This document shows positions 16,606 to 25,335 of a stretch of 64,000 nucleotides of DNA, in pieces. A model generated the notes under the pieces. The model ran no database searches. It had not been told where the DNA came from and saw only the letters and a list, made by a program, of their open reading frames with translations. Origin of the DNA: JAJCYK01 sp965224285. GTDB lineage: Bacteria; Bacteroidota; Bacteroidia; Cytophagales; Cyclobacteriaceae. The translations under genes were made by a program, and so were the position numbers. The stretch's first letter is position 1. The number at the start of each line of letters is the position of its first letter. The stretch spans positions 2,914,001-2,978,000 of the forward strand of contig OZ245043.1 in the NCBI GenBank assembly GCA_965224285.1, in the 5' to 3' direction.

Positions 16606-16633
16606 AAAAAAGCGGTCTCTGTAGACCGCTTTT
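16606..16633 (-). terminator. Rho-independent terminator after the TPR gene
   Basis: An 11-bp stem (AAAAGCGGTCT / AGACCGCTTTT, loop CTGT) is followed on the minus strand by six T. It lies between the TPR gene stop and the lptC start, so it ends the coaX-barrel-TPR transcript. The T-run on the other strand is short, so it acts mainly in the minus direction. Confidence 0.85.
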
Positions 16634-16651
16634 CAATGGTTTATAGAATAG

Positions 16652-17941
16652 CTAATCCCGGGTCTGGAGCGCTACGGTTTCTCCAATCCAGCAACCAACG
16701 GATAGGGATTCACCGGCAGATTTGCCTTCCAGAAATATCTCCTCTTTGGAGGGAAATTGTTCTTTGGCCTTGGCCATTGCTGAGCTGTTGCCGGCCCTTT
16801 TATACATCTCATATGCCGCCAGGTAGGTAGCCCGGTCCTCGACAATACTCTGTCCTTGTTTACAACTGCTAAAGCTGCTGAAGTACATATTGCCAATTCT
16901 GGTATAGGCTTGAGAGGCCATACTGGCATCAGCCGAAACAGCTCTTTTGTAATAGTCTCTGGCGGTCGATTTAGCCCCCCGCTCTTCTTCCATATTTCCT
17001 AAGGCATAATAGATTTCTCCTTTTTTGGTGTTGTCCTCTGTCAACTCCAGCGCTTTATTCAGGTATTCGCTGGCACAATCGGTATCACCATTACCCTGGC
17101 ATTTCAACCCGATCACTTTGGCCATGCCAAAGTCGGGCTCTGATTCGAATACAGTTTTGGCCGCTTCCATGAATAAATCGCTATCAGTGCACTTCCCGTT
17201 TAAAGACAACTGAATTATCTTCTTGGCCAATTTGGCATCACTGGGGTTTTGATTGAATTTAGTACCTAGATTTTGCTCTACGAAATTACAGTCTACCGTT
17301 ACTACCTCCGAAAGCATGGCATCTACCTGACCTTGCATGGTTTCAAATTTCTCGCCCTGCTTACTGCCCAGCACCTGAGAGATCTTGTCATATCGCTCTA
17401 GGATTTCTTCATCGGAAAGGTCGCCGCCGTTTTTCTTATATCGACGAATTATATCCATATAGGCTATGTTGTTTCCATCATAAAATTCGTTACCGTTCAG
17501 CTCCAATGCTTTCTCAAACATTTCCAGCAGTTCTTGATACTTTTCAGGGTTATTTCGATAGAATTTGTAAGCGCTGGATACTTTGCGGTTTAGCACATTG
17601 GCTTCGTCATTGAAGTGCTCGATCCGTAGATCATACATTTTCAAGGCCTTTTCCTGGTACTCCAGTTTAGCGCTCTCATCGGAAGCTTTTTCTGCTAGTT
17701 CCTCATAGATCTTTGAACCGTTTATATAAATGGAAGGGTTGAGATCCGGAGCATTTTCGTGAAGCCAGGTCAAAGGGGGCAATGCTCCCTCATAATTGCC
17801 CGTTTTGTAGGCATCTGTGTACAAAACATTCTTTTCCTCGGCAGTTGCCTTATCCTCCGGCCAATTCCAACCATTTTGGGCCCAGGCGCCGGAGGTTGCT
17901 GCCAACATCAAAATCAGGGTAAATTTTGCGATCATTTTCAT
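16652..17941 (-). CDS. Periplasmic TPR protein
   Basis: A signal peptide (MKMIAKFTLILMLAATSGAWAQ) precedes about 405 residues of helical tetratricopeptide-type repeats. Recognisable ones include GNYEGALPPLTWLHENAPDL, DTDCASEYLNKALELTED, KKGEIYYALGNMEEERGAK and STARDYYKRAVSADASM. Cysteines near residues 218, 248 and 290 could form disulfides. The likely role is a protein-binding scaffold in the periplasm. It starts three bases after the outer-membrane barrel gene and ends at a strong terminator, so the two probably work together. No precise function is known to me. Confidence 0.85.
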   Translation of the reverse strand: MKMIAKFTLILMLAATSGAWAQNGWNWPEDKATAEEKNVLYTDAYKTGNYEGALPPLTWLHENAPDLNPSIYINGSKIYEELAEKASDESAKLEYQEKALKMYDLRIEHFNDEANVLNRKVSSAYKFYRNNPEKYQELLEMFEKALELNGNEFYDGNNIAYMDIIRRYKKNGGDLSDEEILERYDKISQVLGSKQGEKFETMQGQVDAMLSEVVTVDCNFVEQNLGTKFNQNPSDAKLAKKIIQLSLNGKCTDSDLFMEAAKTVFESEPDFGMAKVIGLKCQGNGDTDCASEYLNKALELTEDNTKKGEIYYALGNMEEERGAKSTARDYYKRAVSADASMASQAYTRIGNMYFSSFSSCKQGQSIVEDRATYLAAYEMYKRAGNSSAMAKAKEQFPSKEEIFLEGKSAGESLSVGCWIGETVALQTRD

Positions 17942-17944
17942 TTG

Positions 17945-19225
17945 CTAATCAAATTTTCTTCTAATAAACCATTTATTGTCATTAACTGTAACTCCCAGAA
18001 ACGCCCTAAAATAATTTTCCTTTATCAAATTATTGTCGGTGGTTCCTCGCTGCCCTACTTTAAATCCCAGGTTCAGCCTGGATAAGTTACGCAATGGTAA
18101 TGTTACACCAAAATTGATACCAAAGTCATTAATATCCTGATTATTGGCGACATATGGGGTTTGTTGGTAATTAAATCCCAACCGATAAGTAATTCTTTTC
18201 AGGTAGTTGGATGTAGAGAAAATATCCGGTGTCCAGCTACCTCCAACCGCTATATCTGTGTTATTATTCAATCCTATGGATTCACCGTCGAAATCTCTGA
18301 AGTCAGACCACTGGGCCAGGGTTATGTCAGTACCCACCATCCATTTCAACCTTTTCTCGTAGGAAATTCCCACCCCAAATTGGGATGGGAAACGCATTGA
18401 ACCTCTTTCATTATCAGTAATTAAATAAGGTACAGTATCATTGGGAGAGATTAAATCGTTGTTGAGATCACGCCGTTCCAACCTTTCCAGACGGGTGACA
18501 TCGCGGTCACCGCCGATATCGTAGGTCAATCCAAAATTAAGATAATTCTGATCTTCGCTCAGTTCCATTGAGTAGGCTGCTCCCAATCCTAATGCAAAGT
18601 CAGAAAAGGTGCTTCGTTCTACCAGTGCGGTCTGGAAATTGGAATCATCTAATAGAAATACGGTTTCTTTACGGATGCTTCCAAAAATATAGGAGATCCT
18701 CATCCCAGCAGAAAAGTTCTCAAATAACTCCAGCCCGGAAGCGAAATAGGCCCGTGAAATACCGCCACTTCCTTGAAAAGTGGTGATTAAAGGAGTAGTT
18801 CCACCAGATATGAAGCCCAGGGTATTACTTTCGTAATTCACTGCGCTCATGGGCATTAATCCAAAACTGATGGTCCACTTATCGCGAATTACCGGAAATC
18901 CGAAAACCAGATACCCCAGTCCTCCGGTAAAGTTATCTTGAGAGATCTCACCGCTTCTCAGGGTTTTCTGCTCGGTGGTTACCCCAGCCTCAAACACCAC
19001 TACCCGGTTGTAGGTAAGCAGGGCGGGGTTCTTGTTGTTTAGGAAAAATGCATCACCATTGCTTATGCCGAGTCCTCCCATGGAGAAATTATGGGCCAGG
19101 TCCAGAGTCTGTAAATCACCAACCCCAATCACACTGTAGGGGCTGTAGGTGTTTTGGGCCTGGATGTGGAAAGCTGACATCAGCCAACAAACCACCAAAA
19201 CAATTTTATAAATTCCTCTTAGCAT
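17945..19225 (-). CDS. Outer-membrane beta-barrel protein of unknown role
   Basis: A signal peptide (ending FHIQAQ) is followed by about 400 residues of alternating strands with many aromatic and glycine positions, ending in a barrel-like terminal strand (RAFLGVTVNDNKWFIRRKFD). The N-terminal plug-like lines YSPYSVIGVGDL and SMGGLGISNGDAFFLNNKNP resemble the OmpP1/FadL and PorV-like group in Bacteroidota. The substrate is unknown. The gene overlaps coaX by 20 bases and lies three bases before the TPR gene. I place it confidently in the outer membrane but not in a named family. Confidence 0.82.
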   Translation of the reverse strand: MLRGIYKIVLVVCWLMSAFHIQAQNTYSPYSVIGVGDLQTLDLAHNFSMGGLGISNGDAFFLNNKNPALLTYNRVVVFEAGVTTEQKTLRSGEISQDNFTGGLGYLVFGFPVIRDKWTISFGLMPMSAVNYESNTLGFISGGTTPLITTFQGSGGISRAYFASGLELFENFSAGMRISYIFGSIRKETVFLLDDSNFQTALVERSTFSDFALGLGAAYSMELSEDQNYLNFGLTYDIGGDRDVTRLERLERRDLNNDLISPNDTVPYLITDNERGSMRFPSQFGVGISYEKRLKWMVGTDITLAQWSDFRDFDGESIGLNNNTDIAVGGSWTPDIFSTSNYLKRITYRLGFNYQQTPYVANNQDINDFGINFGVTLPLRNLSRLNLGFKVGQRGTTDNNLIKENYFRAFLGVTVNDNKWFIRRKFD

Positions 19226-19931
19226 TATGCAATAGAATGCTGTTCAATCCAATCAAAACCAAATGGGGAACTACAAAGATGGGGGCTTTTACGCTACTTT
19301 CAAAGAAATCTGCGTCTCCCCCACACAATAAAACCTTCAAATTTGGGAATTTATGGGCATATCTCCGAATTATTCCCTCAGTTTCTGCTACCACACCATT
19401 GAGCACCCCGCTTTTCAGTGAATTTTCCGTATTGCTGCCGATTAAAGGTGTCTGATGAGGTTTTCCCCCAATCAGGGGGAGTTTTTTAGTGTATTGATGC
19501 AAACTTTGAAATCGTATATCAATACCAGGTGATATTCCTCCCCCTATATAACTGCCGGTGCTGTCTATCAGATCATAGGTGATGGTAGTCCCGGCATCGA
19601 TTACCAAAGTGTTTTCCTGGGGATATAGAGAATTTGCACCAACCACCGCCGCCAGGCGATCCATCCCCAGAGTATGGGGTGTATCATAATGGTTGGATAT
19701 GGGAGTTGGAACTGAATGATCGAGCAATATTAGATCTTCTCCCATCTGTAATTCATCAGGGACTGCATCACTTCTAACGGAAGACCATATGGCTTTATTT
19801 GGATGCCATTTTTGCCGAGTTTCAGGCCATAGTTCCCAGGAGAAATCTACCTGCACTTCCTTTAGACTGGTTCCTTCAAATACGCCCAGCTTGATGCGCG
19901 TGTTGCCTTCGTCGATGGCAAATGATACCAT
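19206..19931 (-). CDS. coaX: Type III pantothenate kinase
   Basis: CoaX phosphorylates pantothenate, the first step to coenzyme A, and unlike CoaA is not inhibited by CoA. The 241-residue protein shows the ASKHA-fold motifs IDEGNTRIKLGVFEG (phosphate 1 loop), the pantothenate-site TLGMDRLAAVVGA, VIDAGTTITYDLID (phosphate 2) and GGGISPGIDIRFQSL. It starts the coaX-barrel-TPR unit, whose other members are envelope proteins, so the grouping looks historical rather than functional. Its stop lies 20 bases inside the barrel gene. Confidence 0.95.
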   Translation of the reverse strand: MVSFAIDEGNTRIKLGVFEGTSLKEVQVDFSWELWPETRQKWHPNKAIWSSVRSDAVPDELQMGEDLILLDHSVPTPISNHYDTPHTLGMDRLAAVVGANSLYPQENTLVIDAGTTITYDLIDSTGSYIGGGISPGIDIRFQSLHQYTKKLPLIGGKPHQTPLIGSNTENSLKSGVLNGVVAETEGIIRRYAHKFPNLKVLLCGGDADFFESSVKAPIFVVPHLVLIGLNSILLHNAKRNL

Positions 19932-20098
19932 AGTATCCCTATCTTAGTATTGCTTTAAATGTCTACGATTTGCAAAAGACACAAAAGCCCTGGGGAAAAA
20001 CTATTATTTAACCTTTTTTAACCTTTTGGCAAAGTATAACACGCCACTACCGGTATGGACTTGTTATGGTCAAGGAAAAATGAGGATCAACAGCAGGC

Positions 20099-21445
20099 CT
20101 AATGTAACATGATGTACACAACAGCCCCCGCCACAAACCCCACTGCAGCAAGCCAGGTAACTTTCCTCATGTACCAGATAAAATCAATCCTTTCCATACC
20201 CATGGCAGCTACTCCGGCTGCACTTCCAATGATCAGCATACTGCCACCGGTCCCAGCAGCATAGGCAATGAAGTGCCATAAATAGTCATCAGTCGGGTAG
20301 TCGTACATTCCCATAGAAGCCGCTACCAGTGGCACATTGTCTATGATGGCAGAGAAGACCCCTAACAGCATGATCACTATATTTTGATCCGGGATGGCGG
20401 CATCCAGGCGCTCAGCCAGAAATCTCAAGGTTCCAACTCCATCAATTACCAGAGACTCCAATGCTCCCACCGCCATTAAGATCCCCAGGAAGAATAATAT
20501 ACTTGACATCTCGATCCGGGACAAGGCATGGTGAGTGAGATATTGCTCTTTGCGCTCTTCCGTGAAGTCCTCCTCCGGATGAATGTATTCGGAGACCAGC
20601 CATACTACCCCTAGAGCCAGCATCATCCCCAGATAAGGAGGTAAATGAGTGACGGTCTTAAAAATAGGTACTGAAACAATAGCTCCTAATCCCAGAAACA
20701 GCATGGTCTTACTGCTCAGCAGGCGCTGCTGTTGCTGATCTTCACTGGCATCCACTTCAATTTCTCCTCTAAAAGGAGGCAGTAAACTGGCAATAAAAGT
20801 TGGCACCACAAAGCAAATAATGGACGGTATTACCAACTTTGAGATCAATCCTGCGGTGGTAACCTTCTTACCGATCCAAAGCATGGTGGTAGTAACATCG
20901 CCTATAGGTGACCAGGCGCCGCCGGCGTTGGCTGCTATTACAATCATGGCTGCATACCACAATCTCGATGAGGGTTTGGTAATGATCTTTCGCAGTAGGG
21001 TAACCAGTACTATGGTAGCAGTAAGATTGTCAATAATTGCTGAAAGAATAAAGGCTAAAACGCCAATAATCCATAGCAACTTCTTGCGATTGCGGGTATT
21101 CACCCAATTTTTGAGTATGGTAAATCCCTTGTGAAGGTCTATTATCTCCACAATGGTCATGGCCCCGATCAGAAACACCAGGATCTCAGAAGTTTTTCCT
21201 AGATGGTGCAACAAGGTATTAACAAACCCTTCTTCCAGCTCTTCGTTGTACCCTCCGGAAGCATCAAAGACATGTCCGTGTGAGTCAACTACTGTAAGTA
21301 TACCTTTGTGAAAAGCCACTGCCAGGGCTGCCCACATCAGAGATGCCATAATTAACGCCGGTACAGTCTTGTCTAATTTTAGGGGATGCTCTAGGGTAAT
21401 GGTCAGGTAGCCGATGATAAATACTACAATGATTACAGCGGTCAT
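20099..21445 (-). CDS. nhaD: Sodium:proton antiporter NhaD
   Basis: The 448-residue protein is strongly hydrophobic with about 12 helices and belongs to the NhaD branch of the ion-transporter superfamily, which exchanges Na+ or Li+ for protons across the inner membrane. Typical segments are HHLGKTSEILVFLIGAMTIV, SAIIDNLTATIVLVTLLRK, NAGGAWSPIGDVTTTMLW, SAIIDNVPLVAASMGMY and AAGTGGSMLIIGSAAGVA. NhaD is common in marine and alkaliphilic bacteria, which fits a saline habitat. A hairpin lies between lysC and this start. The 167 bases between its stop and coaX hold no gene. Confidence 0.94.
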   Translation of the reverse strand: MTAVIIVVFIIGYLTITLEHPLKLDKTVPALIMASLMWAALAVAFHKGILTVVDSHGHVFDASGGYNEELEEGFVNTLLHHLGKTSEILVFLIGAMTIVEIIDLHKGFTILKNWVNTRNRKKLLWIIGVLAFILSAIIDNLTATIVLVTLLRKIITKPSSRLWYAAMIVIAANAGGAWSPIGDVTTTMLWIGKKVTTAGLISKLVIPSIICFVVPTFIASLLPPFRGEIEVDASEDQQQQRLLSSKTMLFLGLGAIVSVPIFKTVTHLPPYLGMMLALGVVWLVSEYIHPEEDFTEERKEQYLTHHALSRIEMSSILFFLGILMAVGALESLVIDGVGTLRFLAERLDAAIPDQNIVIMLLGVFSAIIDNVPLVAASMGMYDYPTDDYLWHFIAYAAGTGGSMLIIGSAAGVAAMGMERIDFIWYMRKVTWLAAVGFVAGAVVYIMLH

Positions 21446-21459
21446 ACAGTTCTAATTAA

Positions 21460-21488
21460 ATTGGGAAATCGCCCTGGGCGCACCCAAT
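21460..21488 (-). promoter_or_regulatory. Hairpin between lysC and nhaD
   Basis: A compact inverted repeat, ATTGGG paired with CCCAAT enclosing an inner GCCC/GGGC pairing, lies 14 bases upstream of the nhaD ATG and 44 bases beyond the lysC stop. On the minus strand only TTTAATT follows, so it is a weak terminator at best. It could instead be an mRNA leader structure affecting nhaD translation; either reading is inference. Confidence 0.35.
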
Positions 21489-21532
21489 ATAGAGAACTAT
21501 TAGGCATTTTGAAAATATTACCTTAAAAACGC

Positions 21533-22879
21533 TTATACCGCCTTATCTCCGGACACTAGTTTATTCGCAAAAAGGTTTTTATTGAGGGAGAGCAGGATCT
21601 CCGACTTTAAAGGTGTCGGTATGAGCAAGCTGATGTTGTTCCGGCTTCCGCCATAGGAGATCATCCTAATTGACTGGTCATCAATGGCCTTAAATACCGC
21701 CGGCAGTAAGCCTCTCTGTTCGGCAATCCGATCTCCCACAATACACACGATGCTGAGACCTTGATCTACCGCCACCTCTCCGTACTGTTCTAAAGAATCC
21801 ACCAGGGCTTCCAGCTGATGATCGTCATCAATAGTCAGGGATACCGCCACTTCTGAAGTAGTAACCATATCGATAGGCACTTTAAATTGCTCGAATATCT
21901 CAAAGATCTTTCTCAAAAAGCCGTACGCTAATAGCATCCTGCTGGATTTGATTCTGATAGCGGTAATACCATCTTTGGCCGCAATGGCTTTAACCCTGCC
22001 GGGAGTCCTATCACCTGATATAATGGTGCCCCGGGCTTGAGGGGCCATAGTGTTTAGTAATTTGACAGGTATATTATATTTCTGAGCAGGGCCAATAGTA
22101 TTGGGATGCAAGATTTTGGCTCCAAAATAGGCCAACTCCGCCGCCTCATCAAAAGACAGGGAGTGAATGGGAAAAGTCTGCGGAACTATCCTGGGATCGT
22201 TGTTATGCATTCCATCAATATCAGTCCAGATCTCGATGGCATCAGCTTTCAGGCATGCTCCCAGCAAAGATGCCGTATAATCACTGCCACCCCTTTTTAA
22301 ATTGTCTATCTCTCCCAGGTGATTGCGACAAATAAATCCTTGGGTAATCAGTAACTTATGGTCTGAACCGCGCAGAAAAGTCTGTAGTCGTTCAGTAATT
22401 TGAGGCAGATCCGGTTCACCATTCTCATCAAGATACATTACTTCCAGAGCGGGGATCAAGGCGCTGTTGATATTATTTTCCTGCAACAACACCTTGAATA
22501 ACTTAGTTGACATCAATTCACCTTGAGCCAGCAACTCCTTGTAGCTGGCCCGATTAAATGAAACTGCTACTAAATTTTTGATCTGCTGGAAATGATGATC
22601 GACAATTTCCCGTGCTTCCTGCCGATGCTGTCCGATCAGTTCATTAATAAAGTTAAGATAATGATCGTACAGCGTTTCTACCTGTTGTTTAACCTCCTGG
22701 CGGCGCTCCATTCTCCAGGAAGTACCGATGGCTACCAGGCTGTTGGTGGTTCCTGACAATGCCGACAACACCACTAGCTTAGGTTGATCATCTGCAGTGA
22801 CCAGACGCATTACCTGTCTCATACGCTCCGGAGCGCCCACAGAGGTGCCCCCGAATTTCAAAACTCGAAAATTTTTCAT
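21533..22879 (-). CDS. lysC: Aspartate kinase (monofunctional, with C-terminal ACT domains)
   Basis: This enzyme phosphorylates aspartate, the committed step toward lysine, threonine, methionine and diaminopimelate. The 448-residue protein shows the nucleotide-binding start VLKFGGTSVGAPERM, the active-site run LKRGGSDYTASLLGACLKAD, WTDIDGMHNNDPRIVP and SFDEAAELAYFGAKILHP. Tandem ACT domains follow from about residue 300 (RIKSSRMLLAYGF; LSIVCIVGDRI; MISYGGSRNNISLLIP) and imply feedback control by an amino acid. There is no homoserine dehydrogenase domain. The start overlaps the ribH stop by four bases, which leaves no room for a lysine riboswitch. Confidence 0.95.
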   Translation of the reverse strand: MKNFRVLKFGGTSVGAPERMRQVMRLVTADDQPKLVVLSALSGTTNSLVAIGTSWRMERRQEVKQQVETLYDHYLNFINELIGQHRQEAREIVDHHFQQIKNLVAVSFNRASYKELLAQGELMSTKLFKVLLQENNINSALIPALEVMYLDENGEPDLPQITERLQTFLRGSDHKLLITQGFICRNHLGEIDNLKRGGSDYTASLLGACLKADAIEIWTDIDGMHNNDPRIVPQTFPIHSLSFDEAAELAYFGAKILHPNTIGPAQKYNIPVKLLNTMAPQARGTIISGDRTPGRVKAIAAKDGITAIRIKSSRMLLAYGFLRKIFEIFEQFKVPIDMVTTSEVAVSLTIDDDHQLEALVDSLEQYGEVAVDQGLSIVCIVGDRIAEQRGLLPAVFKAIDDQSIRMISYGGSRNNISLLIPTPLKSEILLSLNKNLFANKLVSGDKAV

Positions 22880-23355
22880 GATAGATTCATCATTTGCATA
22901 GCTGAGGTAGCAGCTTCCTCTCCTTTGTTACCGTACTTTCCACCAGCTCTGTCCAAAGCCTGCTGATAGGTATCAGGTGTCAGTACTCCAAATATGACCG
23001 GCTTGTTATATTTCAATCCCACTTGGGTGAGCCCATGAGCTACCGCCGAACAGATAAAGTCGAAGTGACGGGTTTCACCCTGGATTACGCAACCGAGGCA
23101 AATTACGGCATCAATATCCTGTCTACTGGCCATCATCTGAGCCCCCAGACTTAGTTCGAAACTACCCGGCACTCGAATAGTGGGCAGATTACCCTTGGTT
23201 GCACCGTGACTGATTAAGGTTTCCATGGCTCCAGCGTAAAGCGCATCGGTTACGGCACTGTTCCAGTCCGAAACCACAAAGGCTATCTTCTTTTGGGAGA
23301 TATTACCGTATTCTTGACGGTTATCTTCACTTGTGATCCGATCGGCGGTTGACAT
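22876..23355 (-). CDS. ribH: 6,7-dimethyl-8-ribityllumazine synthase
   Basis: RibH condenses 5-amino-6-ribitylaminouracil with dihydroxybutanone phosphate to lumazine, the precursor of riboflavin. The 159-residue protein has the normal length and motifs: FVVSDWNSAVTDALYAGA, TIRVPGSFELSLGAQMMA, DAVICLGCVIQGETRHFDF with the catalytic His region, and KPVIFGVLTPDT. It would assemble into pentamers or capsid-like 60-mers. No other rib gene is in the window. It lies downstream of a TPR membrane-protein gene, with a terminator between, and overlaps lysC by four bases. Confidence 0.96.
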   Translation of the reverse strand: MSTADRITSEDNRQEYGNISQKKIAFVVSDWNSAVTDALYAGAMETLISHGATKGNLPTIRVPGSFELSLGAQMMASRQDIDAVICLGCVIQGETRHFDFICSAVAHGLTQVGLKYNKPVIFGVLTPDTYQQALDRAGGKYGNKGEEAATSAMQMMNLS

Positions 23356-23374
23356 GTAGGCTAAACTTTATATG

Positions 23375-23404
23375 AAAAAGGGACCGGGCTTGCGGCCCCG
23401 TCCC
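23375..23404 (-). terminator. Rho-independent terminator between the TPR membrane-protein gene and ribH
   Basis: A nine-pair stem with one C-C mismatch (GGGACCGGG against CCCCGTCCC, seven-base loop) is followed on the minus strand by TTTTT. It lies after the stop of the upstream TPR gene and about 20 bases before the ribH ATG. Either ribH has a very short promoter region or the terminator is leaky and regulates it. Confidence 0.75.
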
Positions 23405-23431
23405 TGGAATTAATTTCATGCATTCAATGAT

Positions 23432-24163
23432 TTAGGATGAGGCCAGCGCTTCTAATCTCGCTTTGTGTTTTATGGCATTCTGATATTCCGGAGATCCGAA
23501 ATATTTTTCAATGATCTCATCATAGCGTGCTATGGCAGTTTTATAATCTGTTTGTTTCTCATATGCCAACGCTGCCTTGGCCAAATACTGGGGAGTAAAG
23601 GAATCATTGGGTTTATAATCGGCCGCCCGGTCATACTCACTGGCAGCGTCATTGTAATTGCCTAGTTCCATATAAGCGTCCCCGATCAATGCATAAGCCC
23701 TGGCCTGTACCAGTAGGTCCGATGCATCAAACTTTTTAAGGTGTTGGATAGCATCTTCAAACTGGCCTAGCTTCAGATAGCTGACACCAGCATAGAAGTG
23801 TGCCAGGTTCCCGGCCTTGGTACTGCCATAATCCTCTATGATCTGTAGTAGTCCAAAATTCAGCCCGTCACCGTTCAATGCCTGGCTCAGGCTGTCCTGC
23901 TCAAAATAAAATACAGCCTGATACATCTCCTTTTGAGCTATTTCGTTTTGACTCTGCAAGTAGTATCTATACCCCAGAAATCCGCCAACCACCAGGATAA
24001 TAGCGGTTAAAATTCCAATTACCAGTTTCCTATGAGTTTGGATAAAGTCCTCAGTTTTGGTGAATTTATCCACCAAGACATCCGGATTCTCAATAAAATC
24101 CTTGGTCTCCTCCTTATGGGCCACCTGAGCGGATTTCTTCACCTTATATCTGCGACTCGCCAT
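23432..24163 (-). CDS. Membrane-anchored TPR protein (YfgM-like)
   Basis: The 243-residue protein has a charged cytoplasmic start, one membrane helix at about residues 47-68 (LVIGILTAIILVVGGFLGYRYYL) and a periplasmic domain of tetratricopeptide repeats, including AHFYAGVSYLKLGQFEDAI, AYALIGDAYMELGNYNDAAS and AALAYEKQTDYKTAIARYDE. Topology and repeats resemble YfgM/ancillary translocon TPR proteins, which associate with SecYEG and periplasmic chaperones. That role is inferred. It has a -7 box upstream and a terminator downstream, so it may be a single-gene unit. Confidence 0.85.
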   Translation of the reverse strand: MASRRYKVKKSAQVAHKEETKDFIENPDVLVDKFTKTEDFIQTHRKLVIGILTAIILVVGGFLGYRYYLQSQNEIAQKEMYQAVFYFEQDSLSQALNGDGLNFGLLQIIEDYGSTKAGNLAHFYAGVSYLKLGQFEDAIQHLKKFDASDLLVQARAYALIGDAYMELGNYNDAASEYDRAADYKPNDSFTPQYLAKAALAYEKQTDYKTAIARYDEIIEKYFGSPEYQNAIKHKARLEALASS

Positions 24164-24182
24164 TATTGAAATTTTTGGGTTG

Positions 24183-24190
24183 CAAATTTA
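24183..24190 (-). promoter_or_regulatory. Bacteroidota-type -7 box (TAAATTTG) before the TPR membrane-protein gene
   Basis: TAAATTTG on the minus strand is an exact TAnnTTTG match, 19 bases before the ATG. About 20 bases upstream lies GGTTTTAT, a weak -33 element. Spacing to the start codon is typical of the phylum. Confidence 0.5.
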
Positions 24191-24224
24191 ATAGTTTTCC
24201 GCTTATATAAAACCGGATTGGGAT

Positions 24225-25256
24225 TTATTCCTTTATAAAAGGATAGTCGGTTTGTACATATACATCCTTGAATGCCTCGGAAGCATCAGGGAATTCCGAC
24301 TCCTCTGCAAATTTCACAGCATCAAGGACTTGCTGTTTTATCTTTTTATCAATCTCCTCCAATTCTTCCTCCGTTGCCATCTTATTGGATAATATGGAAG
24401 ACTTTACCTGTTCGATTGGATCCTGGCTCTTATACTCTTCTACTTCTTCTTTGGTTCGATATTTTGCAGGATCTGACATTGAATGCCCCTTATATCGGTA
24501 AGTGCGAAATTCAAGCAGAGTCGGTCCGTCTCCTTTTCTGGCCCGCTTGGCAGCCTCTTCCAGAGCCAGGTGTACTTCCTCCACTTTCATGGCATCTACC
24601 GGAGACGACGGTATATCATAAGCTTCGCCCAAGGTATATAGTTCGGTTACATTGGAGGTACGAGCCACAGAGGTACCCATGGCATATCCGTTATTTTCAA
24701 TCACCAGGATCACCGGCAATTTATAGATCATGGCCAGATTTAGAGATTCGTGAAAGGCACCCTGCCGTACAGCTCCGTCACCCATATAGGTAACGCATAG
24801 ATTTCCGGTTTTTCGATACTTTTCCGCAAAAGCAATTCCCACTCCCAAAGGAATCTGTCCACCCACAATGCCGTGGCCACCGAAGAAGTTATGCTCCTTG
24901 TCAAACATGTGCATAGAGCCTCCCTTACCTTTGGATATACCGGTAGATTTTCCAAATAATTCCGCCATGACATATTTGGGATCCGTTCCCAAGGCGATGG
25001 GGTGTGCATGATCCCGGTAAGCGGTTATGTATTTATCATCCTCTTTCAAGGCTGTAACGGCGCCTGCTACACAGGCTTCTTGTCCAATATACAAATGGCA
25101 AAACCCCCGGATTTTTTGCTGGCCGTAAAGTTGTCCTGCCTTCTCCTCAAACCTTCGCATCAGCTGCATGGACTCATACCAATACAGATAAGTGTCTTTT
25201 GAAAACTTACTCTTGGAATTTACCTTTGTTTTGGACTTTGCATTCGTTGAAGCCAT
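24225..25256 (-). CDS. pdhA: Pyruvate dehydrogenase E1 component, alpha subunit
   Basis: The 343-residue protein is the alpha subunit of the thiamine-diphosphate E1 that decarboxylates pyruvate for the pyruvate dehydrogenase complex. The TPP-binding motif begins YMGDGAVRQGAFHESLNLA and ends VIENNGYAMG; ISKGKGGSMHMFDKEHNFFGG and the phosphorylation-loop region YRYKGHSMSDPAKYRTKEE are also typical. About 20 lysine- and serine-rich residues precede the family start (MASTNAKSKTKVNSKSK). The beta subunit and E2 are not beside it, so the complex is encoded at scattered loci. It diverges from recF across 79 bases that must hold both promoters. Confidence 0.95.
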   Translation of the reverse strand: MASTNAKSKTKVNSKSKFSKDTYLYWYESMQLMRRFEEKAGQLYGQQKIRGFCHLYIGQEACVAGAVTALKEDDKYITAYRDHAHPIALGTDPKYVMAELFGKSTGISKGKGGSMHMFDKEHNFFGGHGIVGGQIPLGVGIAFAEKYRKTGNLCVTYMGDGAVRQGAFHESLNLAMIYKLPVILVIENNGYAMGTSVARTSNVTELYTLGEAYDIPSSPVDAMKVEEVHLALEEAAKRARKGDGPTLLEFRTYRYKGHSMSDPAKYRTKEEVEEYKSQDPIEQVKSSILSNKMATEEELEEIDKKIKQQVLDAVKFAEESEFPDASEAFKDVYVQTDYPFIKE

Positions 25257-25335
25257 GCCTGAGTTTTTAGTTTTCCGAGAAATTTATCCTCAAAATGAAC
25301 CGTAAATTACTTAAAAATCAACAACAAGGAAATTA

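Noticed and set aside
21446..21532. Lysine riboswitch for lysC
   Set aside because: lysC starts inside the ribH stop, so there is no leader; the hairpin lies after lysC, near nhaD, and is too small.
23356..23431. FMN riboswitch before ribH
   Set aside because: Only 76 bases lie between ribH and the upstream gene, filled by a simple terminator hairpin with its T-tail; none of the conserved multi-helix FMN elements fit.
24272..24793. 173-codon plus-strand frame opposite pdhA
   Set aside because: It is antisense to conserved pdhA motifs; composition is Pro/Leu/Arg-rich with no family features.
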